Below, one piece after another: positions 24,040 through 33,210 of a stretch of DNA of 64,000 nucleotides. The notes below the pieces were generated by a model that worked only from the letters and a program-made list of their open reading frames with translations, was not told the DNA's origin and searched no databases. The translations under genes and the position numbers were made by a program. Within the stretch, counting starts at the first letter, position 1. Each line of letters opens with the position of its first letter. The DNA is taken from NCBI GenBank assembly GCA_002104985.1, contig MCGO01000194.1, positions 1-64,000 on the forward strand, read 5' to 3'. This DNA comes from Rhizoclosmatium globosum. Its lineage: Eukaryota; Chytridiomycota; Chytridiomycetes; Chytridiales; Chytriomycetaceae.

Positions 24040-24882
24040 TCAAACTTTTCTCGGAGCGCCTGGAGCGCGAAGTGTATTGTTCTTGTCTTCCGAGTGGTTT
24101 GATCCAACTTGACTATTTGCAGAAGAACCGCCACCAACGACCACCTTTTGACTACCCATCACAAGGAGCAATTGGACGTAAACAAACACGATTCTCCAAA
24201 TGTTCAGCGCATTAAAGTCAGGGTTCGCGGCGTGGATAATACTCAAGATTGTTACGGCAAGCATACCGAACGCGACAACCAACAAACGGATCTCTTCACG
24301 AAATTTGATGATGTAGTAGACTGACGAATCTGCGTTGGCTCCTTTTGAGTTTGCTACAACCTGTGACATTTTCCACAGAATCATGGCTGATGCAACAACG
24401 TCCACAACTGTCCAGTACAGGTACAAAATAACGCGAGGTACCTGGGAGTTGAACTGACCTGGACAGTTTGGCATTGTGAATCCGTATGCCTGGTAGCAAA
24501 GGATCCAATACAAAATCAAACTCCCCACAACTGTAGCGTAAGCAGGCCAACGCGTCTTGATTCCACAAATAGAAAGAGCCTTGTACGCAATGTATCCGTA
24601 CTTAAAGGCGTCTTTGAAGGACCACACGAGATCTGCGGCGAGCCAATACGCGTTCTGTTTCCAGCACTCGGGCATCAAGTCGTTTGCACAGGTTCCGACG
24701 TAAGCTATGAAGAAGGCGAGGGCGTCGAAGTAGATCATCCAACGGACCCAGGTTCGAGGGGTGTAGTCCAGTTGCCAGATATTATTCGCAAACATCATGA
24801 CGACGGTGGCGAAGGAGACCATTCCCATCGCGTTGTTGGTTTGATCGAACCATGTTTGAGTTGATGCTAGAACTTGGCCCAT
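24040..24882 (-). CDS. Seven-TM protein, copy 3 (intact)
   Basis: Intact 280-residue, intronless reading frame and reference for the broken copies at 3608 and 4833. Seven hydrophobic segments: MGMVSFATVVMMFANNIW, WMIYFDALAFFIAYVGTC, AADLVWSFKDAFKYGYI, TVVGSLILYWILCYQAYG, LYWTVVDVVASAMILW, LLVVAFGMLAVTILSII and IWRIVFVYVQLLLVMG. An FREEIR motif lies before TM6 and HAANPDF after it. The start MGQVLAS could be myristoylated. No retinal-type Lys in TM7 and no DRY motif is seen, so opsin or class A GPCR identity is not supported. It is inverted relative to copies 1 and 2 and 20 kb away; flanks are unrelated to theirs. Confidence 0.85.
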   Translation of the reverse strand: MGQVLASTQTWFDQTNNAMGMVSFATVVMMFANNIWQLDYTPRTWVRWMIYFDALAFFIAYVGTCANDLMPECWKQNAYWLAADLVWSFKDAFKYGYIAYKALSICGIKTRWPAYATVVGSLILYWILCYQAYGFTMPNCPGQFNSQVPRVILYLYWTVVDVVASAMILWKMSQVVANSKGANADSSVYYIIKFREEIRLLVVAFGMLAVTILSIIHAANPDFNALNIWRIVFVYVQLLLVMGSQKVVVGGGSSANSQVGSNHSEDKNNTLRAPGAPRKV

Positions 24883-25084
24883 CTCTGAAGGCTTTTGGCG
24901 AAGTTTCTCGTTATGACTGGGTCAAGTGTTGGGCGAAAAACTGGAGGAATTGTCAGGATTGACAAAGTCGGAATATTATTGAACGCCGGCTCTTGAATTC
25001 GTTTTTTTGACTATATTTCTTTTCTTTTTGGTTCGGTTCACACAAGCTTCAACCAACCAACCACATCACCACGCAGCACCAACA

Positions 25085-26347
25085 ATGCCGCCATCGCCAT
25101 GGCAGCCGCTCTGTCCCACCACGCAACTGAAGCTGTCGACGACGCTGTTCAACGGCCAGGCCTTCACGTGGCGGCAGACTGGGCCGCACCACTTCTCGAA
25201 CGTGTTCTTGTCAACGCTCGTCACTCTGCGCCAACGCCCAACAGACCCGCACGTTCTGTTCCGCATCGAACATCCAACTTTGTTTCTTTCCGCGAACTCG
25301 GACTCGATCCAGGCCTTCCTTTCAAACTACTTTCTGCTTCACGTCAACGCAGACGCTCTCATCGCTAAATGGACCGAAGCTGACCCGTCTTTCTCTGACA
25401 GAACCGCGCATCTTGCTGGAATTAGGCTCCTGCGCCAGCCACCCGTCGAATGCACCTTTGCATTCATATGCTCCGCAAACAACAACATTTCTCGAATAAC
25501 GGGAATGGTGAATAACCTGAAACGTGAATACGGAACTTGTGTGGGAAGAGTACATGCGGAAAGCTTGGACAAGGATCCAACAGGAACCGATGAGCCCTTC
25601 TGCAGCGGCGAAGACTTTTTCACCTTCCCAGAGCCGGAAGACATGTGCTCGGATGATGTAGAACCTCGGCTGCGAGAGCTTGGGTTCGGTTATCGAGCTG
25701 CGTATATTGCCAAGTCAGCTTTAATGCTTCAAGAGAAAGAAGGTGGAGGGAGTGCGTGGCTCCATTCCCTCCGCGATATGGAATACGAAGTGGCAAAAAC
25801 TCATATCCTGGAATTATGGGGAGTCGGGCCTAAAGTCGCAGACTGTATTCTCCTCATGTCGTTGGACAAATTCAACGCTATTCCTGTTGATACTCATGTC
25901 TGGCGGATTGCACAGCGAGATTATGGACTCTCAAAGTCTGCTGTCACAAAGTCGTTGAGTGCAAAGACATATAAGGCGATTGGTGATAAATGGAGGGAAA
26001 TATTTGGGGAGTACGCGGGCTGGGCGCAGTCATTGTTATTTTCAGCTGAGATTAGTATTGGGAACGGGATGAAGAAGGTTTCACCAAAGAAAGAGAGTTC
26101 TGATATCAAGGAGGAGCCTGAGGATTTGACTGTAAAACAGGAAGTCGAGCTCAATATGGACATTCATGGAACGAAAGACGAATCTGCAGCAAATTGTGTC
26201 GGAGACTTGAACTTTGACGCCAGCGTCGTTAAAACGGAGGATGTCGAAAGCGAGGGTGTAATGAAATTGGAACCCCCTTCAGAAGGAAAGACAACTAACG
26301 AAGAGCCTGTAAATAGTGGACACAAGCGTAAATTATCTGAAGAATAG
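25085..26347 (+). CDS. OGG1: 8-oxoguanine DNA glycosylase/lyase
   Basis: Base-excision repair enzyme removing 8-oxoG opposite C and nicking the AP site. Single exon. The HhH-GPD block GVGPKVADCILLMSLDKFNA holds the Schiff-base Lys at residue 250, and PVDTHVWRIAQRDYG holds the catalytic Asp at residue 269; both sit one residue from the human positions (249 and 268). The N-terminal half has the expected NGQAFTWRQTG and ECTFAFICSANNNISRITGM blocks. The C-terminus carries an added charged tail of about 80 residues rich in Glu and Lys ending HKRKLSEE, possibly with a nuclear signal. The ATG at 25085 was chosen because homology starts right after it; a longer upstream opening has no conserved sequence. 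Confidence 0.95.
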   Translation: MPPSPWQPLCPTTQLKLSTTLFNGQAFTWRQTGPHHFSNVFLSTLVTLRQRPTDPHVLFRIEHPTLFLSANSDSIQAFLSNYFLLHVNADALIAKWTEADPSFSDRTAHLAGIRLLRQPPVECTFAFICSANNNISRITGMVNNLKREYGTCVGRVHAESLDKDPTGTDEPFCSGEDFFTFPEPEDMCSDDVEPRLRELGFGYRAAYIAKSALMLQEKEGGGSAWLHSLRDMEYEVAKTHILELWGVGPKVADCILLMSLDKFNAIPVDTHVWRIAQRDYGLSKSAVTKSLSAKTYKAIGDKWREIFGEYAGWAQSLLFSAEISIGNGMKKVSPKKESSDIKEEPEDLTVKQEVELNMDIHGTKDESAANCVGDLNFDASVVKTEDVESEGVMKLEPPSEGKTTNEEPVNSGHKRKLSEE

Positions 26348-26390
26348 AATTGTTCTATTATCTATTGTTCTAAAACTTAAACCAAGTTAA

Positions 26391-27378
26391 ATGGCTGAAC
26401 AACTTTCAATCCTCCTCTCCCCACTTGTTGGCGATGAATGCGCATCCACTCTTGTCACTTTGGCGCTTGCTTTGAACCCAGAACTCATCAAGGACAAGTG
26501 CTTCTCCCTCTTCATCTCAAAGGGTCTCGGACTTGGGATTATTGCTGGCTCCTCATTTGTCAAGGTCCCACAGATCCTCAAGATTCACAACAGTGGAAGT
26601 GCAAGGGGTATTTCGCTTTCCTCCTATGTGCTCGAGACCTTGGCGCTTGTTATCACTTTGGGGTACAACATCAGAAAGGAGAACCCATTCTCGTGAGTGT
26701 TTGTCTGAGCAATATCTTTCTACGAAAGGTTTTAACTTTATTTGGATATCATAGGACTTATGGTGAAGGTACAGGCCTTTTCCCTTGTGCTGCACGCACG
26801 CTGCTAGTCCACTAACCAACACCCAACGGAAACAGTTGCTTTCGTGTCCATCCAGAACTTTATTATTCTCCTCATGCTCACATCATACTCCAAATCGTAT
26901 ACGGCCCTTGTCCTCATCACTCTCTTCTTCGCCGCCTCAAGCTACGCCCTCTTCTCCGACATCCTCCCCGAAGAAGTACTCGTATACTTGACATATGCGT
27001 CTATCGCAGCATCAACAGCGTCCAAGCTCCCTCAGATTTACACAAACTTTGTAAACGGAAACACGGGTGCTTTGTCCGCGATTACAGTGTTTTTGCAGTT
27101 TATTGGGGCTGCTGCACGTATTTTTACTACGTTGAGGGAGGTGAAGGATCAGGTTATTTTGATTAGTTTTTTGGTGGCGACTGCGTTGAATGGAATTTTG
27201 TTTGCACAAGTTGTGTTTACTGGGGGTGCTAAGAAGGAGACAGGTGCTGCCAAGGCGGTTGGATCTAAGGTAATTATTTTTGTTGTGTTGTGACTTGATT
27301 CATTGCTTACAACATATCCCTTGGTGTTCTTAGGAAACCAAGAAGGGAGGATCAAGCAAAGGCAAGAAAAATGAGTGA
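26391..27378 (+). CDS. MPDU1: MPDU1/Lec35-like mannose-P-dolichol utilisation protein
   Basis: ER PQ-loop membrane protein needed for use of dolichol-linked mannose and glucose in glycan and GPI synthesis. Four exons: 26391-26692, 26755-26768, 26836-27269 and 27334-27378. The second is a 14-base micro-exon that restores NPFSTYGEVAFVSIQN, matching the family block. Two PQ-loops are visible: SSFVKVPQILKIHNSGSARG and STASKLPQIYTNFVNGNTGA. About seven hydrophobic segments follow the family pattern. The tail is Lys-rich (KKGGSSKGKKNE), as expected for ER retention in this family. Only 40 bases separate it from OGG1 upstream. Confidence 0.92.
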
Positions 27379-27561
27379 ACAATGACATGAGGCGACGGGA
27401 CTTCATGATCGAATAGGATGATGGGGACGGTATAAGATTTGTGGAATTTGAATTTGAATACAGAGCAATTTGGTTGGTCCAAAAGACATCCGATTGCATC
27501 CGACATCAAAAGCACATACAATCACACCTAAACACGAACCAAAAAGAATCCAAAACAAGAA

Positions 27562-27875
27562 ATGATTACTTCACTCCGCCGCTTCTCATCACAAGCCCCG
27601 GGCTTAGCCTCGCTTTGTCCGTCTGTTTCTGCGCGTCGAGTCACCGACTTTCTTCGAGTCGCTCCGCCGCCGCCACCGCCACCGTCCTTCGAACGAGAGA
27701 AGCAAAGCACCCAATTGCCAAGCACTTCAAAGAGCCGCGCGTCAGAGAAGAAACCGCCAAAGTGACGTCGCTTTGGTGTTGGTGAAGGAGGATCTTTCGT
27801 TTGCCAACTGGATTCCTTCCTCACACGTGTTCGACAAACAGACCTTTCACCCCCATTTTAAGTTGTTTTTTTTTA
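27562..27875 (+). CDS. Small protein with mitochondrial-type leader (frame uncertain)
   Basis: Not recognised. The ATG at 27562 opens MITSLRRFSSQAPGLASL, a basic, acid-free start typical of mitochondrial presequences, followed by a polyproline run. The frame closes at 27765, but adjacent frames look protein-like further on (KHPIAKHFKEPRVREET near 27700, then LVKEDLSFANWIPSSHVFDK to about 27875). This suggests one or two more single-base losses and a real product of about 100 residues. Translation end is therefore tentative. Confidence 0.4.
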
Positions 27876-27955
27876 TGTAATATATTGCCCATTAAAAATT
27901 CGTTTTTTGAATTTCTCCCAATTCTGCCCACACTGAAGAATACCGCCAATCTGCA

Positions 27956-28300
27956 ATGATTCCACAAGTCTCCAGCATGCGATCTTTTTCAACATCGACC
28001 CGCCTCATGGCCTCTGTAGCCCCCAGCTCCTCAGCCAAAGCCCATCTCGTATTCCTTTCATCTGCCCAAAAAGCCACCAAGGTCCCAATAAGTACCGGTG
28101 TAAGACCGTTGAGCGAAACTCAGCTTCCAAAAGATTTGCAAAAGGTGAGAGGTCCATTGATTCTTTACATAATGGAATCCGGGAAGGTGTAATACAGGGT
28201 GGCACCGTTCCAACTATAGAACAATGCTAAATTCTATTTTCATCTATAGTTCTTTGATACTTCCTCTTCACCGATAAAGAAAGATCCAAAGAAACAGTAA
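27956..28300 (+). CDS. Small predicted mitochondrial protein
   Basis: Two exons (27956-28144 and 28250-28300) with donor AAG|GTGAGA and acceptor CTATAG give a protein of about 79 residues. The start contains MRSFSTSTRLMAS, a classic mitochondrial leader with an Arg-x-Phe-Ser-Thr-Ser core. The rest is basic and ends SPIKKDPKKQ. No family recognised; too short for safe assignment. It follows another small leader-bearing gene in the same orientation. Confidence 0.6.
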
Positions 28301-28420
28301 CCTATCAAATTGAGAAGAAGGATGTGAAAGTATTTATGCAAAAAACAACAACAAGGGGATAAATAAATGTGCTATGTTGTACCGCACGATCAAAGATAAA
28401 GTTACGTTTCTTGCATCAAA

Positions 28421-29545
28421 TCATGTGCATTTGATGCTTGCCACGATTCTCAGCGATTTTTCGCTCACAACTGCCTGTCCATTCACAATCAACACCCAAC
28501 CCATTGCTGCGAGTCGATATCGCACTTCGATGGGCTGCTCTGCAAAAGAGTACAATATCTCGCCTGGATCTCCTGATAATATCGGTCCATTCCGTGTTGC
28601 AAGATGTAAGTCCTCCAACTGGTTTGGGATTCGTGGGCGAGGTGGCGGTTGATGAGCCGGCTGTTTTATAGAGACTGATTTTGGAGCCAAACTCGTGGTT
28701 GTAATTTGAGAAGAAATTTGAGAGTGTGCCAGTTTTGGTGCTGGTGGTGGGGGTGGCGGGACAACAATTCCAGACATGCTTTGATGGTCATTCCACTTTA
28801 ATCCCATAGCATCCGCGTCCAAAGCCCTTTCAAGATCCAATTCATCTGCAACAGTAGTCTCCGATGACGTAGAGATAGCACTCGCGGCTCTCTTCAACGG
28901 ACTCTCCGCCCTCATATTCGTCCTGTTCTTGGCAATCATTTCTTCAAAGTCGATATCTGAGATCCAGAATGCATTTTGGTGAATATGAACGACTCCATGC
29001 GTGAATGCATACACTGCGACATTATGACTCAGAGCAGTCAAGGCGACAAGTGATTGACGTGGAGGATGAGCTGCACGGGAGAAGCAGAGAATCTGGGCTG
29101 GCGAGAGGAGCGATGGAGATGGCGGGACAGAAAACTGTGGGGGCGGATCGAGCGGCGGTTGGAGGTTGAAGTGAAGGTGATTCGGGTTGTGCGGTTCAAG
29201 CAGTGGCGTTGACGTAAGCGTCGCTGGTTCTGCGGCCATCGAAAGCACTGGCGGCGAAAATGACGCGCGGGATATAGGTAACATTTCCCGGGTTGCCGTC
29301 GCCGGTCCTTGTTGCGGTCGCACCAGGTTAAAGCCGCCTTGATTTCGGCGTGATAAACTTTGGTGCTCAGCTGCAAATGTTATTAGTTCAGATACTCGCA
29401 TCGACACGGTCTGTCGCGTTCGTGCCGGCTTTGTGTATCCGATAGTTGCCCCAGCCTCGCTCACTTGTGCATGATGCCGAAGGTTTGAGAGTGGTGCGTT
29501 TTTGAAGAATACTGTTTCGGCTGTCGGCGGCGGCTCGGTCATCAT
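28421..29545 (-). CDS. Unidentified Pro-rich protein
   Basis: Single open frame of 374 residues with no recognised domain. A region of ordered character lies in the middle (QSLVALTALSHNVAVYAF, then GVVHIHQNAFWISDIDFEEM) and another at the C-terminus (PGEILYSFAEQPIEVRYRLA, MGWVLIVNGQAVVSEKSL). Between them are Pro-rich, probably disordered linkers including a PPPPPPP run. The conserved-looking C-terminal segment could be a small beta-rich domain. Divergent from the LRR gene. Confidence 0.6.
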   Translation of the reverse strand: MMTEPPPTAETVFFKNAPLSNLRHHAQVSEAGATIGYTKPARTRQTVSMRVSELITFAAEHQSLSRRNQGGFNLVRPQQGPATATREMLPISRASFSPPVLSMAAEPATLTSTPLLEPHNPNHLHFNLQPPLDPPPQFSVPPSPSLLSPAQILCFSRAAHPPRQSLVALTALSHNVAVYAFTHGVVHIHQNAFWISDIDFEEMIAKNRTNMRAESPLKRAASAISTSSETTVADELDLERALDADAMGLKWNDHQSMSGIVVPPPPPPAPKLAHSQISSQITTTSLAPKSVSIKQPAHQPPPRPRIPNQLEDLHLATRNGPILSGDPGEILYSFAEQPIEVRYRLAAMGWVLIVNGQAVVSEKSLRIVASIKCT

Positions 29546-30031
29546 ATTATGGATATAATGTCGGGTTGACGATCGCAGTTGTGGCGTGGAGCGGTGTCAA
29601 CTGTCAAACAAACAATTACTACAATCAAACAAAAGTAAATCTCTTTGTGTTTATCGAGACTTATCCGTAAATCTCTTTCTTCACAATTTGATTTTGAGAA
29701 TAATGGAATCGGGGACAACGTTACCATTTGACCAAGTTAGGAACATGAAGTAGCATAAAATCATGACCTTTGACTTTAACGCGCCCGATTCTTCTTAACA
29801 TAATTGTATTAAGATTTGGATATTCTCAAGCTGGGCAGGAATTGAGCTAATATCCAAAATGGTTTCTAATTTCGAAAGTAACTCAATTGATGTATTGAAA
29901 TTGAATCATCCTATATATTCATTGTCAGTAATTTCGTTTTACTCTTCTTAGGTTGTTAAAATGACTCTTGACTTATGTGTGTGAAGATTACGCTTCGTTG
30001 TCGATAGATTTTGCCGCGTCAGTCGGAGTAA
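29546..30031. other. Intergenic region
   Basis: AT-rich, about 490 bases between divergent genes. An upstream signal-peptide exon of the LRR gene might lie here (an ATG near 29961), but none could be supported. Confidence 0.4.
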
Positions 30032-33000
30032 TTGTCAGAGATCATCAAAGCCGAGACCAACACGCAACCAGTCACTTCTGACAGCCAAAAGTACTTACAA
30101 TCAGAGGATATGTCTGACTGTACTCTTCTCAAACAGGGCTTTCAAGCCTTCTCGGCACTGACAGCATTGATAGGAGATTGCAGTAATTCGAATTACTTTT
30201 CAAATGACCTTGGAGGTCGATTGACCAAAATGTGAGATGACGATCTCACAGTTCTAATGTCACAAACTAATACACCTCTTGAAGTGATCTTATGGGGGCA
30301 ATGTGGGCTAACAACCTCCAACATACGATCACTACAACCATACCGACTCAGATCGGAAGCCTCGATCAGCTCAGATATCTTAATCTCGCAAGCTTTGGAT
30401 TAAGTGGGGCGATTCCGGACAATCTGTTCACTTTGCCACTCACGTCGCTCTATTTGGGGATAATGCTTTCAACACTCCGTTTCCAGCCAAACTAGCACAA
30501 TTCCCGAATATGCAAACATTGAGCTTGCTCGGATGTAAATTCACTGGATCGTTTCCATCGTCTATTCTGTCTAATACAAACCTTCGGAATCTTGATTTTG
30601 GGGATAACCAGCTCAGCGGTCAGTTTCCCGCATCAGGATGGAGCAACATGAACCAATTGTTAACGCTGTAAGATAGATTTCCGATATTTAGTGCCTGATG
30701 TTTGTCCATAGGAGTTTCGACAAAATAGCATTTACTGGATCCGTTCCCACAGACTTTTGCAATATTCCTAATCTAAGCTCTTTGTATGTATAAAAATATG
30801 TTGAACCCAGTAATCTTACATTTCATTTAATATCTGCAGAATGCTTTCAGGCCAAATTACGTTGCCAAATTGTTTGGGACAACTTACAAAACTGACATAT
30901 TTGAGCCTGACTAATATGCCTATTACGCAATTTCCAGCTGGCTTACCATTGCTGACGGCTGTTCGATATATTGTAATCCAAGCCACTTCAATTTCTGGGG
31001 AAATTCCAGATGACTTCTGGAATATGCAAAGTTTGCAAACAGTTTACCTTGATACGAATCAGATCTCAGGTATTGGTAGTCCATCCGGAAAACCTTCAGC
31101 TTCGAAGCTGACAACACTGTCATTGGCAAACAATCGAATTACAAGTCTGGCGACTCTTACTGGGCTGACCAAAGTCGCTCAATTGAGTCTGGACAATAAC
31201 TTGATAGCAGAAATACCGTCTAGTCTCACAATGAACAGTGGAATCACTTGGATTGGTTTGAGTCACAATTCAATCACTACACTGCCATCACTGAATTGGA
31301 GTCTTTTCACCAAACTTACTCTTTTGGATTTAAGTAGTAATCTGATTGGCTCTATTCCGGCTACAATAGCTGGCGTCAATGTGAATATATACAATAATTG
31401 TAGAGTACAACCACATCAAGCTCGACAACAACAAGTACAACATGCACTACATCAACGACATCCTCAAGTTCAACATCGACAACAACGACACTGAGTACTT
31501 CAACCACAGTGACTACGTCTACCACGGCTACCACGTCAACCTCTTCCAGTTCGACCACAACTTGGACTTCCAGAACTTCAACCACAATAACAACTACATC
31601 TACTAGTAGTACAACATTATCTACATTGACTACAGCCACGACAACTTCTACACTTTCTACAAGCAGCACAAAAAGCACGTCTTTCACAACTGGCTTTGAA
31701 ACCATGATAAAGAGCGAACCACAGAGTAGCCTGGCTTGCACAAGTCCGACTGGTATAAATAGTGTAATTTTCAGCAAAATTACCGTCGCAAGCAGTAGAG
31801 AGTCTCCATCAACTACAACGTTCTCCATCACCAGTAATAATAAGCTGTTTTCTTCCACAATACCATCCCGCACAGAATCCTCAGCAGTTACTGTCCCATC
31901 CACTATTGAAACTGCAACAACTACTTTCAAATCTTCACCCCTAAATCCAAGTCCTGCCAGAACAGCCTTCTGGTCAACATCTGAATGCACTTTATTGAAA
32001 CAAATGTTTCCGTCAGTGAAATACAGCTTTGACTGTTCAACTTATCTGGACGGAATGTATACTGTTAGTCGCCACGGACTGACGCAGCGAAGGCGAGAGA
32101 AGAGATATCAGACTGAAACGTTGAGTAGTAATTTAATAACAAACCATTGGTTAATTTTACAGAAATGACAGCTATGTTAGGTTTTTTGAAGGTCAGCTTG
32201 TGTATATTATATTCCCACGTATGGGTTTATCCCAAGAAATACCGGAGAATATAGGAGTATTTCGAGCCTTACAAATTATGTTTGTCGCTGTCTAATTTAA
32301 CGCACTCGAAGATTAACTCGGAATTTCGAATAACAGAGATCTCTCAGAAAATCAAATCACTGGCTCGATTCCATCCAGCATTGGTCAGTTAAAAACCATT
32401 CAGTCAATGTTAGAAGGTCATTCGATTTAAAGGCAGTTTATTGATATTTCCTTCAAACAGTAATTTAGCAGGAAATGCAATGTCTGGTGAGATTCCAGTT
32501 TCAATCGGACGACTTTCTCAGCTCAAGAAATTGTAATTGTCATCGTATTTTCTTGCTCGGTTATTAATATGGTTTTTTCAGGGATCTTTCACGAAACTCC
32601 CTCTCTGGAACGATTTCAAATCAGTTAGCTCAATTAGCAAATATTCAGTTGATGTGAGTTGTACCGGACAAAAAAATCATTTGTTCTGATATTTTCATTT
32701 TAGAAACGTGAACGGCAACAAATTGACTGGAATGGTTCCTGCAGCACTTGAAGTGTTGATAGCGTCTAAAGGAGTAATTATTGATTACGGAATCAATTGT
32801 TTGAATGGTGCGGCAAATCAACGCAGTGTGTGCCAACAGACTGCCAAAACACCCGACTGTAGAGCAATTTCTTTAGATTCTGGATACTTGAGCCCCGCGT
32901 ATAAGCCGCTCTGGGATGCACTTGCACGCGTGCAGAATGATATGAACGCGTTTGAGAAGGCGGCGTCAGGATCCAACTATTTTGGAGTTCAGGAGTATTA

Positions 33001-33085
33001 CTTTGCAGCATTTCGGGCGTACGCAAGACAAAGAGCTTGGTGCATGGCAAAACACCCTGAATATATTCCTGAATTGATGAGATGA
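30032..33085 (+). CDS. Secreted-type LRR protein with two LRR modules and Ser/Thr-rich linker
   Basis: Plant-type leucine-rich repeats (LxxLxxLxLxxNxLxGxIP) in two modules. Each begins with a similar cap, DCTLLKQGFQAF near 30117 and ECTLLKQMFPSVKYSFDC near 31985. The first module's repeats run to about 31390, then a mucin-like Thr/Ser tract (to about 31700), the second cap, then short exons of about one repeat each (LSENQITGSIPSSIGQL, LAGNAMSGEIPVSIGRL, LSRNSLSGTISNQLAQL). The C-terminus (SPAYKPLWDALARV ... AFRAYARQRAWCMAKHPEYI) looks like a separate conserved domain. One base is missing in the G run at 30456-30459 and probably one near 31408. The start codon is not found: the first exon opens after a stop and probably by splicing near 30040. 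It could be two adjacent genes. Confidence 0.65.
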
Positions 33086-33210
33086 ACTGGATGGAATGGA
33101 GCAACGTTTTACTTGAACACCTTCTTAATGACTTTTCTTTCTTACATTATTAAACAAATCTCGTTCAAGCAAATTTCGTAACTTTCTGGAACTTTGTCAA
33201 GTTCAAAAGA

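Noticed and set aside
24040..24882. Opsin or class A GPCR identity for the seven-TM family
   Set aside because: No Lys in the last helix at a retinal position, no DRY or NPxxY motif, and no Cys pattern of known receptors.
31376..31990. Minus-strand 204-residue Val-rich frame
   Set aside because: Antisense of the Thr/Ser-rich linker of the LRR gene. Low-complexity ACN/TCN codons read as Val and Asp on the other strand.
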